A DNA stretch of 33,190 bases, from positions 1 to 33,190 of the forward strand of contig JAJQEM010000126.1 in the NCBI GenBank assembly GCA_021201635.1, written 5' to 3'. The translations under genes were made by a program, and so were the position numbers. Source of the stretch: Clostridiales bacterium (GTDB lineage: Bacteria; Bacillota; Clostridia; Oscillospirales; Oscillospiraceae). This document shows positions 17,678-27,669 of this stretch, piece by piece; position 1 is the stretch's first letter, and each line of letters begins with the position of its first letter. The notes under the pieces were generated by a model. It was given only the letters and a program-made list of their open reading frames with translations. It was not told where the DNA came from and did not search any database.

Positions 17678-19156
17678 ATGGAAAAACGCTACTATCCCAC
17701 TCTGGAACAGGCCCGGCAGTACGAGGTGGACTATCGCACCGTCCCCGTCACCCGTACCATCCTCTCCGACCGCTGCACCACCATCGAGACTCTGCGTATC
17801 CTGAAATCCGTCAGCCGCCACTGCTTCCTGCTGGAGAGCCTGGAGGACTCTGGCCGCTGGGGACGGTACACCTTCCTGGGCTATCAGCCCCGGCTGGAGT
17901 TCACCTGCCAGGACGGGGTCGTCCGGGTGCGCAACGGGTTCGAGATGACGGTGGAGACCCGGAATCCGGGAGAGATCATCCGCCAGATCGTCCGGGATAA
18001 CCGCAGCCCGAAAATCCCCGGCCTGCCCCCCTTTACCGGCGGTCTGATGGGGTACTTCTCCTACGACTACATCAAGTACGCCGAGCCCACCCTGAACCTG
18101 GAGGCCAGCGATCAGGAGTCCTTCAAGGACGTGGACCTGATGCTGTTTGACAAGCTCATCGCCTTCGACAATCTGAAGCAGACGGTGACAGTCATCTGCA
18201 ACGCCAAAACAGACGCCCTGGAGGAGAACTACCGCAGCGCCTGCCTGGAACTGGACGCCATGGTAGAGCTGCTCCTCCACGGGACCCCCGCCCCTAACCA
18301 ACCTCTCCGGTTAAAGAGCGACTTCACCGCCCTGTTTGACAAAGAGCGCTACTGCCAGATGGTGGAGACCGCCCGGCACTACATCTACGAGGGAGACATC
18401 TTCCAGGTGGTGCTCTCCAACCGGCTCCAGGCCCAGGTGGAGGGCAGTCTGCTGGACACCTACCGCCTGCTGCGCACCAGCAACCCCTCTCCCTATATGT
18501 TCTACATCTCCAGCGACGACGTGGAGATCGTGGGGGCCTCTCCGGAGACGCTGGTAAAGCTTCAGGACGGGGTGCTGCACACCTTCCCCCTGGCGGGCAC
18601 CCGGCCCCGGGGCAGGACGGAGGCGGAGGATCAGGCCCTGGAGCGGGAGCTGCTGGCCGACCCCAAGGAGCTGTCGGAGCACAATATGCTGGTGGACCTG
18701 GGCCGGAACGACATTGGCCGCCTGTCCAAATTCGGCACGGTGGAGGTAGAGAAATATCTCTCCGTGGAGCGGTACTCCCACGTCATGCACATCGGCTCCA
18801 CCGTCCGGGGGGAGATCCGGGATGACCGGGATGCCGTAGACGCCGTGGGCTGCGTCCTCCCCGCCGGGACTCTCTCCGGGGCCCCCAAGCTCCGGGCCTG
18901 TGAGATCATCCACGAGCTGGAGGGCAACAAGCGGGGCATTTACGGCGGGGCCATCGGCTACATCGACTTCACCGGCAACTTGGACACCTGCATCGCCATC
19001 CGCCTGGCCTTCCAGAAGAACGGCACCGTCTACGTCCGCTCGGGAGCGGGTATCGTGGCCGACTCCGTCCCGGAGAAGGAGTACCAGGAGTGCATCAACA
19101 AGGCCGCCGCCGTGATGAACGCCATCCGTGCCTCGGAGGGAGGGATCGACCAATGA
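17678..19156 (+). CDS. trpE: anthranilate synthase component I
   Basis: MEKRYYPTLEQARQYEVDYRTVPVTRTILSDRCTTIETLRIL...PYMFYISSDDVEIVGASPETLVKL...GTLSGAPKLRACEIIHELE; ATG at 17678 with RBS caggag. Confidence 0.96.
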   Translation: MEKRYYPTLEQARQYEVDYRTVPVTRTILSDRCTTIETLRILKSVSRHCFLLESLEDSGRWGRYTFLGYQPRLEFTCQDGVVRVRNGFEMTVETRNPGEIIRQIVRDNRSPKIPGLPPFTGGLMGYFSYDYIKYAEPTLNLEASDQESFKDVDLMLFDKLIAFDNLKQTVTVICNAKTDALEENYRSACLELDAMVELLLHGTPAPNQPLRLKSDFTALFDKERYCQMVETARHYIYEGDIFQVVLSNRLQAQVEGSLLDTYRLLRTSNPSPYMFYISSDDVEIVGASPETLVKLQDGVLHTFPLAGTRPRGRTEAEDQALERELLADPKELSEHNMLVDLGRNDIGRLSKFGTVEVEKYLSVERYSHVMHIGSTVRGEIRDDRDAVDAVGCVLPAGTLSGAPKLRACEIIHELEGNKRGIYGGAIGYIDFTGNLDTCIAIRLAFQKNGTVYVRSGAGIVADSVPEKEYQECINKAAAVMNAIRASEGGIDQ

Positions 19157-19734
19157 TCCTGCTGATCGACAATTATGACAGCTTTTCCTACAACCTCTAT
19201 CAGTTGGTTGGCTCCATCGACCCGGACATCCGGGTGGTGCGCAACGACGAGCTGACAGTGGCCCAGGCCGCCGACCTTCATCCCCAGGCTGTCATCCTCT
19301 CCCCCGGCCCGGGCAGGCCGGAGAACGCCGGCATCTGCATGGACGTGGTAAGAGAGCTGGGCGGGGCCGTCCCCATCCTGGGGGTCTGCCTGGGGCACCA
19401 GGCCATCTGCACCGCTTACGGGGGCACCGTGAGCTATGCAAAGGCGCTGATGCACGGGAAGCAGTCCCTGGCGGCTCTCGACCCCGCCTCTCCCCTGTTC
19501 CGGGGCTGCCGGGAGACGGAGCCGGTGGCCCGATACCACTCTCTCTCCGCCGTGGAGGACAGCCTGCCCGACTGTCTCCGGGTCACTGCCCGGACAGAGG
19601 ACGGAGAGGTCATGGCGGTGCAGCACACCGGGTATCCGGTCTTTGGCCTGCAATTCCACCCGGAGTCCATTCTGACCCCCTGTGGGAAAACGATACTGCA
19701 AAACTTCATTCAAATCGCAAACGGAGGTAAGTAA
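19153..19734 (+). CDS. trpG: anthranilate synthase component II (glutamine amidotransferase)
   Basis: [20 protein letters not shown]...[13 protein letters not shown]...GVCLGHQAI...[14 protein letters not shown] overlap with trpE. Confidence 0.95.
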   Translation: MILLIDNYDSFSYNLYQLVGSIDPDIRVVRNDELTVAQAADLHPQAVILSPGPGRPENAGICMDVVRELGGAVPILGVCLGHQAICTAYGGTVSYAKALMHGKQSLAALDPASPLFRGCRETEPVARYHSLSAVEDSLPDCLRVTARTEDGEVMAVQHTGYPVFGLQFHPESILTPCGKTILQNFIQIANGGK

Positions 19735-19735
19735 A

Positions 19736-20758
19736 ATGATCAAAGAAGCAATTGTGAAAATCGTGAACAAGGAAGACCTGACCTACGACGAGGCGTATCA
19801 GGTGATGGGCGAGATCGTGCGTGGGGAGACCACCCCCACCCAGACCTCCGCCTTCCTGGCAGCCCTCTCCACCAAGAGCGCCAAGGCGGAGACCGCCGAC
19901 GAGATCTCCGGCTGCGCCGCCGCCATGAGTGAGCTGGCCGTGCCGGTGGACGGCGGCGGACTGCGCACCATGGAAATCGTGGGCACCGGCGGCGACAACG
20001 CCCACAGCTTCAACATCTCCACCACCTCCATGTTCGTCATGGCCGCCGGAGGGGTGAAGGTGGCCAAGCACGGCAACCGTGCCGCCTCCTCCAGCTGCGG
20101 CACCGCCGACTGTCTGGAGGCCCTGGGAGTCAACATCCAGGAGGGGCCGGAGACCTGCGCCCGTCTGCTCCAGGAGATCGGCATCTGCTTCATGTTCGCC
20201 CAGCGGTTCCACCCCGCCATGAAATATGTGGGGGCCATCCGCAAGGAGCTGGGCTTCCGCACCGTGTTCAACATCCTCGGCCCCATCTCCAACCCCGCCA
20301 AGCCCTACTATGAGCTGCTGGGGGTCTATGACGAATATCTGGTGGAGCCTCTGGCCCGGGTGCTCACCAGTCTGGGCGTGAAGCGGGGCATGGTGGTCCA
20401 CGGACAGGATAAACTGGATGAGCTGTCCATCAGCGCCCCCACCACCGTCTGCGAGTTCCATGACGGGGAGTATTACAGCTATATCCTCCAGCCGGAGGAC
20501 TTCGGCCTGACCCGGGCCACGAAGAAGGACATTGAGGGCGGCACGCCGGTGGAGAACGCCAAGATCGTCACCGACATCCTCACCGGCAAGCTCACCGGCC
20601 CCAAGCGGGACGTGGTGCTGATGAACGCCGGCTCTGCCCTGTACATCGCCGAGAAGGCCCCCTCCATCGCCGAGGGCGTCAAGCTGGCGGGTCAGCTCAT
20701 CGACTCCGGAGCCGCCTATGAGAAGCTCCAGGCCCTCATCCGGGAGTCCAACCGATGA
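19736..20758 (+). CDS. trpD: anthranilate phosphoribosyltransferase
   Basis: [31 protein letters not shown]...[22 protein letters not shown]...[21 protein letters not shown]. Confidence 0.96.
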   Translation: MIKEAIVKIVNKEDLTYDEAYQVMGEIVRGETTPTQTSAFLAALSTKSAKAETADEISGCAAAMSELAVPVDGGGLRTMEIVGTGGDNAHSFNISTTSMFVMAAGGVKVAKHGNRAASSSCGTADCLEALGVNIQEGPETCARLLQEIGICFMFAQRFHPAMKYVGAIRKELGFRTVFNILGPISNPAKPYYELLGVYDEYLVEPLARVLTSLGVKRGMVVHGQDKLDELSISAPTTVCEFHDGEYYSYILQPEDFGLTRATKKDIEGGTPVENAKIVTDILTGKLTGPKRDVVLMNAGSALYIAEKAPSIAEGVKLAGQLIDSGAAYEKLQALIRESNR

Positions 20759-21546
20759 GCAACATCCTGGACGCCCTGGCCGACCACGCCCGGGAGCGGG
20801 TGCTGCGGGACAGCGCAGAGAACTCCCTGGACGTGCTTCAGGAGCTGTGCTGTCAGGGGGGCATTGCCAACGGCGCCGCCTTTGACGCCGCCCTGCGCAA
20901 GCCTGGGCTCAGCGTCATCTGCGAGCTGAAAAAGGCCTCCCCCTCCAAGGGGCTCATCTCCCCGGACTTCCCCTATCTGGAGATCGCCCTGGACTACGAG
21001 GCGGCGGGGGCGGACTGCATCTCCTGCCTCACCGAGCCCAAGTGGTTCCTGGGGTCTGACCAGATCTTCCGGGAGGTGCGGCAGGCGGTCTACCTCCCCA
21101 TGCTGCGCAAGGACTTCGTGGTGGACGAGTATCAGCTCTATCAGGCAAAGCTGCTGGGAGCCAACTGTGTGCTGCTCATCTGTGCTATTTTGGACACCTC
21201 CACCCTGGCCCGGTATCTGGACATCTGCCATCAGCTGGGCCTGGCGGCTCTGGTGGAGGCACACGACGAGGGGGAGATCCGCTCCGCTGTCCAGGCCGGG
21301 GCCACCCTCATCGGGGTGAACAACCGGAATTTGAAGGACTTCTCCGTGGACCTGACCAACGCCGCCCGGCTCCGGGACTGCATCCCCCCGGAGGCGGTGT
21401 ATGTGGCCGAGTCCGGGGTGTGGACCCCGGAGGACGCCGCCGGCCTCCGCTCTGCCGGGGCGGACGCAGTGCTCATCGGGGAGAGCCTGATGCGCTCGAA
21501 CAACCGGGGAGCTTTCCTGGCCCGACTGCGGGAGGTGGCCCAATGA
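20755..21546 (+). CDS. trpC: indole-3-glycerol phosphate synthase
   Basis: [19 protein letters not shown]...[14 protein letters not shown]...[20 protein letters not shown] overlap with trpD. Confidence 0.95.
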   Translation: MSNILDALADHARERVLRDSAENSLDVLQELCCQGGIANGAAFDAALRKPGLSVICELKKASPSKGLISPDFPYLEIALDYEAAGADCISCLTEPKWFLGSDQIFREVRQAVYLPMLRKDFVVDEYQLYQAKLLGANCVLLICAILDTSTLARYLDICHQLGLAALVEAHDEGEIRSAVQAGATLIGVNNRNLKDFSVDLTNAARLRDCIPPEAVYVAESGVWTPEDAAGLRSAGADAVLIGESLMRSNNRGAFLARLREVAQ

Positions 21547-22145
21547 GCAAAATCAAGATCTGCGGTCTGCGGCGAGGAATAGATGTAGATTATGTAAACG
21601 AAGCCATGCCGGACTACGCCGGGTTTATCCTCTGGCCCCACAGCCGCCGGTACATCACCCCGGCGCAGGCGCTGGAGCTGCGCCGGAGGCTGAACCCCTC
21701 CATCCCCACCGTGGGAGTATTCGTAGACCAGCCGTTGGAGGAGATTTTGGCTCCCGTCCGCAGCGGAGCCATCGACATCGTCCAGCTCCACGGCCACGAG
21801 ACGCCGGAGATGGTTCGCCTGGTGGCCCGGGAAACAGGGAAGCTGGTGTGGAAAGCCTTCAAGGTGTGCTCGGAGGACGACCTGAGCCGGGCGGCGGACA
21901 GCCCCGCCGATCTCATCCTGCTGGATAACGGCTACGGCACCGGGCAGAGCTTTGACTGGTCGCTCCTGTCCCGGCCCTTGGAACGGCCCTGGCTGCTGGC
22001 GGGAGGACTAACCCCGGAGAACATCCCCCAGGCCCTGGACCAGCTCTCTCCCTGGGGGGTGGACCTGTCCTCCGGCGTGGAGACGGAGGGCTGGAAGGAT
22101 CGGGAGAAGATTCTGGCAGCAGTACAGGCCGCACGGGGCAATTGA
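21543..22145 (+). CDS. trpF: phosphoribosylanthranilate isomerase
   Basis: [43 protein letters not shown]...[12 protein letters not shown]...[10 protein letters not shown]. Confidence 0.93.
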   Translation: MSKIKICGLRRGIDVDYVNEAMPDYAGFILWPHSRRYITPAQALELRRRLNPSIPTVGVFVDQPLEEILAPVRSGAIDIVQLHGHETPEMVRLVARETGKLVWKAFKVCSEDDLSRAADSPADLILLDNGYGTGQSFDWSLLSRPLERPWLLAGGLTPENIPQALDQLSPWGVDLSSGVETEGWKDREKILAAVQAARGN

Positions 22146-22176
22146 ACCAATCGGCCAATCAGAAAGAAGGTATCTC

Positions 22177-23364
22177 ATGTCCAACGGACGTTTTGGCATC
22201 CACGGCGGGCAGTACATCCCGGAGACGCTGATGAACGCTGTCATCGAGCTGGAGGAGGCCTATAACCACTATAAAGACGACCCGCAGTTCCAGGCGGAGC
22301 TGCACCAGCTGTTCACCCAGTACGCCAACCGCCCCTCCAACCTCTATTACGCAGAGCGGATGACGAAGGACCTGGGCGGTGCGAAAATTTACCTGAAACG
22401 GGAGGATCTGAACCACACCGGCGCCCACAAGATTAACAACGCCCTGGGGCAGGCTCTGCTGGCAAAAAAGATGGGCAAGACCCGGCTCATCGCCGAAACC
22501 GGCGCAGGTCAGCACGGGGTGGCCACCGCCACCGTGGCGGCCTATCTGGGCATGGAGTGCGACGTGTACATGGGCAAGGTGGATATGGAGCGTCAGGCCC
22601 TGAACGTGTTCCGGATGCGGCTCATGGGCGCACGGGTCCACGGTGTGGAGACCGGCACCGCCACTTTGAAGGACGCCGTCTCCGAGTGTATGCGGGAGTG
22701 GACCAACCGTATTGCCGACACCCACTATCTTCTGGGCTCCTGCATGGGGCCCCACCCCTTCCCCACCATCGTCCGGGACTTCCAGGCCGTTATCTCCCAG
22801 GAGATGAAGCAGCAGATTCTGGAGGCGGAGGGCCGTCTGCCCGACGTGGTGCTGGCCTGCGTGGGGGGCGGCTCCAACGCCATCGGCTCCTTTTACCACT
22901 TCATTGACGACAAGGACGTGAAGCTCATCGGCTGCGAGGCCGCAGGCCGGGGCATCGACACCTGGGAGACCGCCGCCACCATCAATACCGGCAGTTTGGG
23001 CATCTTCCACGGCATGAAGAGCTATTTCTGCCAGGACGAATACGGCCAGATCGCCCCGGTGTACTCCATCTCTGCCGGACTGGACTACCCTGGCGTGGGG
23101 CCGGAGCACGCCTGGCTCCACGACATCGGGCGGGCAGAGTATGTCCCCGTCACCGACGAGGAGGCAGTCTGCGCCTTTGAGTATCTCAGCCGCACCGAGG
23201 GCATTATCCCCGCCATCGAGTCCGCCCATGCCGTTGCCCACGCCATCAAAATTGCCCCGACCATGGGCAAGGACCAGATCATCGTCATCACCCTTTCCGG
23301 GCGTGGTGACAAGGACTGTGCGGCTATGGCCCGCTACCGGGGGGAGGAGTTGTACGATGATTAA
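22177..23364 (+). CDS. trpB: tryptophan synthase beta chain
   Basis: [26 protein letters not shown]...[47 protein letters not shown]. Confidence 0.97.
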   Translation: MSNGRFGIHGGQYIPETLMNAVIELEEAYNHYKDDPQFQAELHQLFTQYANRPSNLYYAERMTKDLGGAKIYLKREDLNHTGAHKINNALGQALLAKKMGKTRLIAETGAGQHGVATATVAAYLGMECDVYMGKVDMERQALNVFRMRLMGARVHGVETGTATLKDAVSECMREWTNRIADTHYLLGSCMGPHPFPTIVRDFQAVISQEMKQQILEAEGRLPDVVLACVGGGSNAIGSFYHFIDDKDVKLIGCEAAGRGIDTWETAATINTGSLGIFHGMKSYFCQDEYGQIAPVYSISAGLDYPGVGPEHAWLHDIGRAEYVPVTDEEAVCAFEYLSRTEGIIPAIESAHAVAHAIKIAPTMGKDQIIVITLSGRGDKDCAAMARYRGEELYDD

Positions 23365-24139
23365 AATTGTGGATGCCTTCCGCAACGGCAAGGCTTTTAT
23401 TCCCTTTCTCACCTGCGGGGACCCCGACCTGGAGACCACCCGCAGGCTGGTCTGCGCCATGGTGGAGAACGGGGCAGATTTGATTGAGCTGGGTATCCCC
23501 TTCTCCGACCCCACCGCCGAGGGTCCCGTCATTCAGGGAGCCAACCTCCGTTCTCTCTCCAACGGCTGCACCACCGACGACGTATTCGCCCTGGCGGAGA
23601 CCCTGCGGAAGGAGGACGGCATCACCGTCCCCATGGTGTTCATGACCTACGCCAACGTGGTCTATCACTACGGCACCGAGAAGTTCTGCGCCCGGGCCGC
23701 CCAGGTGGGGATGCAAGGGCTGATTTTGCCCGACGTGCCCTTTGAGGAGAAGGGGGATTTCGCCCCCGCTTGCCGGAAGTACGGCCTGGAGCTGGTGAGC
23801 CTCATCGCCCCCACCTCCCACCAGCGCATCAAGACCATCGCCGCCGACGCAGAGGGCTTTGTCTACTGTGTGTCCTCCCTGGGCGTCACCGGCGTCCGCA
23901 AGGAGATCACCACCGACATCGCCGGAATGGTGGAGCTGGTGCGGCAGGCGAAGGACATTCCCTGTGCCATCGGCTTCGGCATCTCTAACCCGGAGACCGC
24001 CCGCAAGATGGCCCAGTCCGCCGATGGTGCCATCGTGGGCTCCGCCATCGTCCGGCTCATCGGCCAGTATGGCCGGGAGGCCATCCCCCATGTGGCGGAG
24101 TACGTCCGGGAGATGAAGGCGGCCATCGCCGATCTTTGA
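23357..24139 (+). CDS. trpA: tryptophan synthase alpha chain
   Basis: [54 protein letters not shown]; 8-bp overlap with trpB. Confidence 0.96.
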   Translation: MIKIVDAFRNGKAFIPFLTCGDPDLETTRRLVCAMVENGADLIELGIPFSDPTAEGPVIQGANLRSLSNGCTTDDVFALAETLRKEDGITVPMVFMTYANVVYHYGTEKFCARAAQVGMQGLILPDVPFEEKGDFAPACRKYGLELVSLIAPTSHQRIKTIAADAEGFVYCVSSLGVTGVRKEITTDIAGMVELVRQAKDIPCAIGFGISNPETARKMAQSADGAIVGSAIVRLIGQYGREAIPHVAEYVREMKAAIADL

Positions 24140-24185
24140 GCCGTTTTCTTGGTCGGCATCCCATTGCTGTGAGGAATGAGATGAA

Positions 24186-24220
24186 CGCAGCGTGTCAAAA
24201 ATCCTTTTTGACACGCTGCG
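24186..24220. terminator. long perfect hairpin, probable terminator of trp operon
   Basis: CGCAGCGTGTCAAAAA-tcc-TTTTTGACACGCTGCG (16-bp perfect arms). Confidence 0.7.
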
Positions 24221-24307
24221 TACGATTCTTGTGCTTTTAAAAAATTTTTAAAATCGTTTTGCTGCATACGAAGGGGGCTTCTGATCCTTTTCCTTTTCGT
24301 CCCGCAG

Positions 24308-25276
24308 TTAATAGACCCGCACCATCATGACCACGCCGTATTCCGGGTCAAAGTGAGAGGGATAGACCGTCTGGCTTTCACCTGCCGCCAGGTCCTCCAG
24401 CTTCACGGTATAGGCGATGCCGCCCACATACTCCCCGGTGTCCAATTGGTTCTTGTAGAACAGCCGCAGCTCCGAAATGTCGTCTCCGCTGATGTTGGTC
24501 ACTGTGACTGCACCGGAGTCCGTAGAAATGGACACCTGGTCCTCACACAGGTCCAGAGCGGAAAGATAGGCGATCTCGCTGCCCCCATAACCAAAGGAAG
24601 CCGTCTCACTGCACGACTGTTTGTCCGCCTCCATCACCAGCACCGTCTCCCCGGCGGGGAGCAGGGACACCTCGAAATGCAGCTCTTTTCCATCCGCCGT
24701 CAGAGTGACCGTGGCATATTCGATCACCTGGTCGGAGAGGTTGGTCACCTCCAGGATGGCCACGCTGTCGATCTCGTCCTCTGAGCCGTCCTCGATGTAG
24801 TAGCCGCTGTAATTGTAGACGGCGATCAGCTTTAACTCATCCATAGACGAGGTATAGGGGAACGAAAAAGCAGTCTCCTCCTGTTCCGATGCGCTATCTG
24901 TCTCAACCGTACCCTGAGACGCTGTGGAGCCCTGGGCGTCGCTGTCCCCGTCGCTATCGCTGACGGTATCGGACGAGCCCTCGTCCACGGCGTCCGGCGT
25001 CTCCTCTGTGTCGCCGCTTTCTGCCGTATCGACGCTTTCCTCCGTATCGCTGTCGCTGTCGTCCAGCTCGGGCTCCGCTGTCTCGTCGTCCTCCGCCGGG
25101 AGCGTCTCATCGTCTGTCTCTGTCTCCGTGTTGAGAGCGGCGTCAGAATCCCCGTCCCCGCTGTCTCCCCCCAGGGAGACCAGGACGGCGATCAGGACCG
25201 CCGCCACGACCACGATCACCACGATCACGATAGGGAGCCAGCTCTTTTTTTCTTCCGTTTTTTCACGCTTTCCCAC
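24308..25276 (-). CDS. membrane-anchored protein with acidic Asp/Glu/Ser/Thr-rich linker and extracellular domain
   Basis: N-term basic + TM helix SWLPIVIVVIVVVAAVLIAVLV, then ETETDDETLPAEDDETAEPELDDSDSDTEESVDTAESGDTEE..., C-terminal beta-rich domain. Confidence 0.75.
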   Translation of the reverse strand: MGKREKTEEKKSWLPIVIVVIVVVAAVLIAVLVSLGGDSGDGDSDAALNTETETDDETLPAEDDETAEPELDDSDSDTEESVDTAESGDTEETPDAVDEGSSDTVSDSDGDSDAQGSTASQGTVETDSASEQEETAFSFPYTSSMDELKLIAVYNYSGYYIEDGSEDEIDSVAILEVTNLSDQVIEYATVTLTADGKELHFEVSLLPAGETVLVMEADKQSCSETASFGYGGSEIAYLSALDLCEDQVSISTDSGAVTVTNISGDDISELRLFYKNQLDTGEYVGGIAYTVKLEDLAAGESQTVYPSHFDPEYGVVMMVRVY

Positions 25277-25279
25277 GAT

Positions 25280-26419
25280 TTACTCCTCCCCTTTCAGTTG
25301 TTCCGCCAGACGTTTTGCCGCCTGGGGATAGGCCTCCGCCATGCGGCAGCGGTATTCCGGCACGTTGCAATAGGTCCCCGTCTCGGTCAGCACCGAGGCC
25401 GCACAGGGACGACAGATCTCCTTCTTCTTGCAGTTGGTGCACTTGGCGGGCAGCCGGATGGCCGCCGCCTCCTGGGTGGCTCTGCGCCAGGCCTCGTCAA
25501 AGCCGATGTCGAACACATCGGCGTTTTCTTTGCCCGGCAGCATTCCGCAGGGCAGGAGCCGCCCGTCCCAGGTCACCCAAAAGCTGCACTTCCCCGCCCG
25601 ACAGTGGATGCCCTCGCCCTCGATCTCCTGACAATCGCTGTCCTGGTCGGCGGAAAGGCCGGTCAGCTCCTCGTCGGCCACGTGCTGCAAAAACCGCTCC
25701 CGTCCGTTGGACAGGCACTCGATCTTGGCCGAGTACGCCGCCGCATCCTCCGGGGTGAAGCGGTCATTTTGGCCCACCATGGAGGCGTCCCGGCGCAGGG
25801 GCGGGAACATATAGCTGGTGGCCTGGACGATGAGCTGTTCTGTCTCGCAGAAGGCGAAAATCGCCTCCAGGTCGCGGGCGTTGTACGGCGTGACGCTGCA
25901 ATTGATCTTGATGGGGATACCCGCATCCTTTAACAGGTGAATCGCCCGGGTGACCTGGGTGAACCCCTTCGAGTTGCGGCAGAGACGCCCGTAGGTCTCG
26001 TCAGAGGCCCCGTACAGGGTGATATTCATGCGGACAGGGGGAACCTCCTGTAGCCATTTCACCGTCTCCTCCGTCACCAGGGTGGCGTTGGAGTTGATGG
26101 AGATCAGCAGCCCCATCCGGTGCAGCCCCTCCATGATTTCCCGGAAGTCCGGGCGGGAGAAGGGCTCCCCGCCAGTCAGCAGGAGGTAGAGCATACCCCG
26201 CTTTTTGGCGGTCTCCCCCAGGCGAAGCCACTCCTCCGCCGTGCGGAGGGGGCGGACGGCCTCCTGCTCCTGCTTCGTCATGCGCACATAGCACATCCGG
26301 CAGCTCATGTTGCACACCGGGGTCAGCTCAAAGGTGCCGCTGAGGGGGGACAGCAGCCGGGAGGCCTTTCGGTGGAGGTACTCCGTGATGGGGGCCTCCA
26401 CATACTTGATGTTGTTCAT
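25280..26419 (-). CDS. radical SAM/SPASM-domain protein (peptide-maturase-like)
   Basis: Radical SAM motif CNMSCRMC, LLTGGEPFSRPDF; C-terminal Cys cluster CRAGKCSFWVTWDGRLLPCGMLPG...CTNCKKKEICRPCAASVLTETGTYCNVPEYRC. Confidence 0.9.
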   Translation of the reverse strand: MNNIKYVEAPITEYLHRKASRLLSPLSGTFELTPVCNMSCRMCYVRMTKQEQEAVRPLRTAEEWLRLGETAKKRGMLYLLLTGGEPFSRPDFREIMEGLHRMGLLISINSNATLVTEETVKWLQEVPPVRMNITLYGASDETYGRLCRNSKGFTQVTRAIHLLKDAGIPIKINCSVTPYNARDLEAIFAFCETEQLIVQATSYMFPPLRRDASMVGQNDRFTPEDAAAYSAKIECLSNGRERFLQHVADEELTGLSADQDSDCQEIEGEGIHCRAGKCSFWVTWDGRLLPCGMLPGKENADVFDIGFDEAWRRATQEAAAIRLPAKCTNCKKKEICRPCAASVLTETGTYCNVPEYRCRMAEAYPQAAKRLAEQLKGEE

Positions 26420-27297
26420 AAACCCGCCGTTCCTTTCTCAGACGCCGCCAAAAGCGCCCGTCTCGCCGTCTCCGTCGCCCCTGCGTCCGGCAGACAGCGG
26501 AGCAGCCAGACGGGCACAGAGGTCACAAGCTGCTCGATGAGGGGCAGCACCTGCCGGACAAACGCCCCGTCCCAGCTGTGAATGGTGATTTGAGGGTAGA
26601 GCCGCCGGAGGGCCTGGGCCGGGGTCAGGGGCCGCGCCTCGTTTTCCTTTGCCTGCTCCAGCATGAAGATGGCGGAGACGGGGGCGACCTCGTTGCGGTA
26701 GACCCGGGAGGACCCGGCATAGGGCAGTCCGCAGGCGGTCCAGACCCCGTCCCGCCTGCGGAGCCCCGCCCGGTCGCCGTTGAGCACCTCCGCCCCCTGG
26801 TGGGCCACCCACAGGTCCGCCTGGGTGGACTTGCCCACCCCGGAGTCGGCGGAGAACAGGATGCCCCTCCCCTGCCAGCGGATGAACGAGCAGTGGAGGA
26901 TCATCCCGCCGAAGGGGAGCAGCAGGGACTCCAGCCCCAACAGGTCGCACAGCTTCATGGAGTAGTTCAGCCGGTGCTCCTGGCCCGCCAGATAGTCGCA
27001 GCGGAGGACCTCCGGCTGGGCGGCGGCCCAGGCGACACAGGCGTAGGGCGCACCGGTGGGCGACGGGCGGAAAAAGACCCGCCGCTCCCCCGCCGTCTCC
27101 ACATAACAGCGGTTGCTCTCCTCGTGGCCGTCCGGCGGCGGGGCCGGGAGGGACGGGACCGGACGTCAGAGAAAGCGCACGTCCGGCGGCCCCCCGGTGG
27201 GCGCTGTCAGAAAGGGGGCGGAGGAGGGCTGGACGGAGATGGTAAAGGGCAGCTCCAGCAGGACCCGCAGCCCGGCGATGTGATATTCGTAATTCAT
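26416..27297 (-). CDS. HPr kinase/phosphorylase (HprK)-like kinase, interrupted by in-frame TGA at 27168-27166
   Basis: Walker A SADSGVGKSTQADLW; ILHCSFIRWQGRGILFSADSGVGKST; C-terminal part is open from GTG 27102; same frame extends upstream to RBS-preceded ATG 27297 (MNYEYHIAGLRVLLELPFTISVQPSSAPFLTAPTGGPPDVRFL*RPVPSLPAPPPDGHEESNRCYVETAGERRVFF). Confidence 0.7.
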
Positions 27298-27387
27298 ATG
27301 GCCTTTTCCTTCACGAAAAAGGGCGGCCGGGCCATGCCCGACCGCCCCAGCGTGTTTGCCCGAGTGGGACTGTTGTTGAAGTTGGTA

Positions 27388-27669
27388 TCAGGAGCTAAAG
27401 ATGGTGTAGCCGTTGGACGGGGTGTTGTAGCAGTAGCCACCCACGTCGGTGTCTTCGGAAACGCCCTGTGAGCAAATATTCGTCATGCTTTCAAGCCAGA
27501 CAATGACATTCCCCATATCCCAGCCGCAGGTGGTCTTGCTTGAGTGATTCGGTTTACCCAGAGTGGTGCCGCCGCCGGGCACACCGCAGTTGTCTGCGAT
27601 GGACTGGCTCAACACAAAGCTCTCAAACAGGATCACAGGCTTTTCGTAATTTGTCGTCAAAGCGCTCAT
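27388..27669 (-). CDS. 93-aa Cys-containing small protein, candidate modified-peptide precursor
   Basis: MSALTTNYEKPVILFESFVLSQSIADNCGVPGGGTTLGKPNHSSKTTCGWDMGNVIVWLESMTNICSQGVSEDTDVGGYCYNTPSNGYTIFSS; ATGA overlap with upstream VWA gene stop; four Cys. Confidence 0.7.
   Translation of the reverse strand: MSALTTNYEKPVILFESFVLSQSIADNCGVPGGGTTLGKPNHSSKTTCGWDMGNVIVWLESMTNICSQGVSEDTDVGGYCYNTPSNGYTIFSS

Noticed and set aside
27166-27168. Selenocysteine at the in-frame TGA of the HprK-like gene
   Set aside because: Context (RFL*RPV) does not resemble a redox motif and no obvious SECIS hairpin follows; nonsense mutation or alternative start is more likely
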